A stretch of DNA of 64,000 nt. Source: Reinekea thalattae. GTDB taxonomy: Bacteria; Pseudomonadota; Gammaproteobacteria; Pseudomonadales; Natronospirillaceae. Made by a program: the position numbers and the translations under genes. Each line of letters opens with the position of its first letter. The first letter of the stretch is position 1. The DNA lies in NCBI RefSeq assembly GCF_008041945.1, contig NZ_VKAD01000001.1, forward strand, positions 124,001-188,000. Reading direction: 5' to 3'. Positions 62,364-64,000 of this stretch are shown piece after piece. The notes under the pieces were generated by a model. That model ran no database searches. It was given only the letters and a program-made list of their open reading frames with translations, and had not been told where the DNA came from.

Positions 62364-62957
62364 TTAATCATCTGAGTAATAAATTAACGATAAAATTTCT
62401 ATCGGTACATCGGTTAGTTTTTCTGGCCCGTGCGGCAGCTCACCATTAAAGGCTAGGCTGTCACCTTCGGTCATTTCGTACATCTTATTACCCACGCGAT
62501 AGGTTAGTTTACCTTTCAGTAAATAAATAAATTCTTCACCTGGATGCGAAAAAGTAGGGAAGGTTTCGCTGAGATCATCGATGCTGACTAAAAAGGGTTC
62601 TAGGTGGCGATGACTACCGCGTTGGTAACCTAAAAGTCGGTAAGTGTGGCCTTTTTCTGTACCGCGCCGCACCACCTCGATGCCGTTTCCTGCTTTGGTG
62701 AAAAGAGCACCGCCGTCTGGCAAATTGTAATCGCTAAATAATTTAGCGACCGGAATACCAATGGCGTTACAGAGTTTGTCGATGGTTTCTAAACTGGGCG
62801 AGACTTGAGCGTTTTCGATTTTAGAAATCATGCCTTGGCTAATGCCAGAAATGGCAGCGATGTCGGTAATTTTTAATGCCTCAGCTAGACGTTCTCGCTT
62901 GAGTCGAATACCAACGTGACGATCTAAGGATGACTTATCTTCTTTGCTTTGGTTCAT
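62364..62957 (-). CDS. XRE-cupin transcriptional regulator
   Basis: 197 residues. An N-terminal XRE-type HTH (about 15-70, 'IGIRLKRERLAEALKITDIAAISGISQGMISKIENAQVSPSLETIDKLCNAIG') and a C-terminal cupin_2 domain (about 115-190, 'FPTFSHPGEEFIYLLKGKLTYRVGNKMYEMTEGDSLAFNGELPHGPEKL'). Such regulators (as PuuR or SutR) respond to small metabolites. Divergent from gmaS, so it probably controls it. A 22-bp palindrome lies about 22 bp from its start. Confidence 0.92.
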   Translation of the reverse strand: MNQSKEDKSSLDRHVGIRLKRERLAEALKITDIAAISGISQGMISKIENAQVSPSLETIDKLCNAIGIPVAKLFSDYNLPDGGALFTKAGNGIEVVRRGTEKGHTYRLLGYQRGSHRHLEPFLVSIDDLSETFPTFSHPGEEFIYLLKGKLTYRVGNKMYEMTEGDSLAFNGELPHGPEKLTDVPIEILSLIYYSDD

Positions 62958-62978
62958 CGATTTGCCCCAAATTGGAAA

Positions 62979-63000
62979 TGCGACGCATTAATGTTGCGCA
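62979..63000. promoter_or_regulatory. Imperfect palindrome, candidate XRE-cupin operator
   Basis: TGCG-N3-CATTAATG-N3-CGCA, with 16 of 22 bases symmetric, in the region where the regulator's own promoter would lie. Confidence 0.5.
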
Positions 63001-63106
63001 CAGATGGAAAAGATTGTTTTAACTAGTTTGCCATATCTCTGGCGTGTGACGTAGGAAAAAAATTTATTTTATATAAATCAAAGGCTTAGCCTTTTTCGCC
63101 GATGAC

Positions 63107-63122
63107 TGGCACGGCTCCTGCT
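63107..63122 (+). promoter_or_regulatory. Sigma-54 promoter of gmaS
   Basis: TGGCAC-N5-CTGCT fits the -24/-12 consensus TGGCAC-N5-TTGCT at all but one base, with the GG and GC at the correct spacing. It lies 121 bp before the gmaS start. Confidence 0.78.
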
Positions 63123-63131
63123 TTCCTATTG

Positions 63132-63146
63132 GGAATATTATATTCC
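63132..63146. promoter_or_regulatory. Perfect 15-bp palindrome at the expected gmaS start site
   Basis: GGAATAT-T-ATATTCC begins about 12 bp after the -12 GC, so a protein bound here would cover the transcription start. The XRE-cupin protein is a candidate. Confidence 0.55.
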
Positions 63147-63242
63147 TGAGGTTGTTCGATATAACAGCAGGCAATGTAGTCGCTCATTTGCGTACGAATT
63201 GCTTAAAAAATTTTAAGCGCGCCCATACTGAGGAGAGTAGTC

Positions 63243-64000
63243 ATGACCGTTAATACAGAAGCGTTTATTAAAGAAAATAATATCAAATATGTGCTTGCCC
63301 AATTTGTCGATATCCACGGTGTTGCAAAAACCAAGTCGGTGCCTGCGCATTGTTTACAAGATGTTGTCGACACCGGAGCAGGCTTTGCCGGCTTTGCAGT
63401 TTGGGGTTTAGGTATGGAACCGCACGGGCCAGATTTTATGGCGCGTGGTGATTTAAAGTCGATGACCGTGGTGCCTTGGCAACCAGGTTATGCTCGCATC
63501 GTTTGCGACGGCTATGTCAACAACGAGCCGTACCCTTACGACAGTCGAGTCGTTTTGAAAAATCAGCTAAAAGCATTTGATGAAAAGGGTTGGACATTAA
63601 ATACAGGTTTGGAGCCAGAATTTTCTTTATTCCAACGTCGCGAAGACGGACTGGTTGAAACGGTCGATAACAGCGATGTGTTGGATAAGCCCTGTTACGA
63701 CTATAAAGGCCTGTCTCGTTCACGCCAGTTTTTAGAAACCTTTGTTGAATCGCTACAGCAGGTCGGTTTGGATGTTTATCAAATCGACCACGAAGATGCT
63801 AACGGTCAGTTTGAAATTAATTACACCTACAGTGACGCACTCGACTCTTGCGACAGCTACACCTTTGTTCGTATGGCCGGTGGTGAAATTGCTAACGACC
63901 TAGGCATGGTGTGCTCCTTTATGCCAAAACCGGCTTCAGATAAAACCGGTAATGGCATGCATATTCACCTATCGTTGAGCGACAAAGACGGCAAAAACCT
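63243..64000 (+). CDS. gmaS: Gamma-glutamylmethylamide synthetase, N-terminal part (3' end outside window)
   Basis: 252 codons visible, ATG preceded by GAGGAGAG. '[27 protein letters not shown]' opens a glutamine-synthetase type III fold; '[18 protein letters not shown]', '[40 protein letters not shown]' and '[19 protein letters not shown]' give the metal-binding Glu and His of that family. GmaS joins methylamine to glutamate using ATP, the entry to the N-methylglutamate route. Location after the dimethylamine genes supports GmaS over ordinary GlnA or puuA-type enzymes. Possible mgs and mgd genes would lie beyond the window. Confidence 0.88.
   Translation, partial: MTVNTEAFIKENNIKYVLAQFVDIHGVAKTKSVPAHCLQDVVDTGAGFAGFAVWGLGMEPHGPDFMARGDLKSMTVVPWQPGYARIVCDGYVNNEPYPYDSRVVLKNQLKAFDEKGWTLNTGLEPEFSLFQRREDGLVETVDNSDVLDKPCYDYKGLSRSRQFLETFVESLQQVGLDVYQIDHEDANGQFEINYTYSDALDSCDSYTFVRMAGGEIANDLGMVCSFMPKPASDKTGNGMHIHLSLSDKDGKN

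Overview
The window reads as chromosomal DNA of a marine gammaproteobacterium, probably Oceanospirillales-like. The gyrA-serC-pheA-tyrA-cmk-rpsA-ihfB-lapA-lapB order is that of Pseudomonas and relatives, and glucosylglycerate and trimethylamine/TMAO genes fit a saline habitat. The lineage is inferred from gene order and content only.

Layout. 0-10.5 kb: an AsmA-like protein cut by the window edge, a degenerate RluA-like protein, an aromatic aminotransferase, uvrB, pyrC and a large Cache/solute-binding/HD-GYP receptor. 10.7-14.6 kb: tRNA-Glu followed by a 28-bp duplicate of its 3' end, then an AT-rich accessory segment with a HigBA-type toxin-antitoxin pair and two unfamiliar membrane proteins, one carrying a HEPN-type R-x4-H motif. 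14.6-21.5 kb: a small holin/DUF5675 cassette, several secreted or lipoprotein hypotheticals, an RluA-type synthase and a Sel1-like protein. 21.6-26 kb: an Asp/Glu racemase, a DUF938 methyltransferase, an SLC13 permease and an orphan CapW/BrxR-like WYL regulator. 26.2-31.2 kb: glycerate kinase, phosphatase, GT81 synthase and GH13_18 phosphorylase, together a synthesis and recycling set for glucosylglycerate. 31.3-35.4 kb (minus strand): a diguanylate cyclase, yciK, ubiG and a TRZ/ATZ deaminase. 35.6-46.6 kb: the housekeeping block from gyrA to lapB, then tRNA-Glu and tRNA-Gly.

46.7-64 kb is a methylated-amine catabolic locus: tmm (TMA to TMAO), tdm (TMAO to dimethylamine plus formaldehyde), a three-gene dimethylamine monooxygenase set, and gmaS (methylamine to gamma-glutamylmethylamide, cut by the window end). 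It also carries the glutathione-dependent formaldehyde pathway (frmA, S-formylglutathione hydrolase), a divergent Amt channel followed by a 55-residue membrane protein, an SMR transporter, two cupins and regulators. A soluble NarX-like kinase, a NarL-like response regulator and a PAS-PAS protein form one minus-strand operon between tmm and tdm.

The main new observation is an 18-bp motif (TAYYCMYTCKDRRGRATT) found once upstream of tmm, once upstream of tdm and once upstream of the dimethylamine monooxygenase genes. Each copy has the same orientation as its gene and lies against a weak -35, as expected for a class II activator; the NarL-like regulator is the obvious candidate. gmaS instead has a sigma-54 promoter with a perfect 15-bp palindrome at the predicted start site. 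Other leads are a periplasmic cupin beside tmm whose metal/Tyr spacing recalls DMSP lyases, and the membrane-HEPN/coiled-coil pair beside tRNA-Glu.
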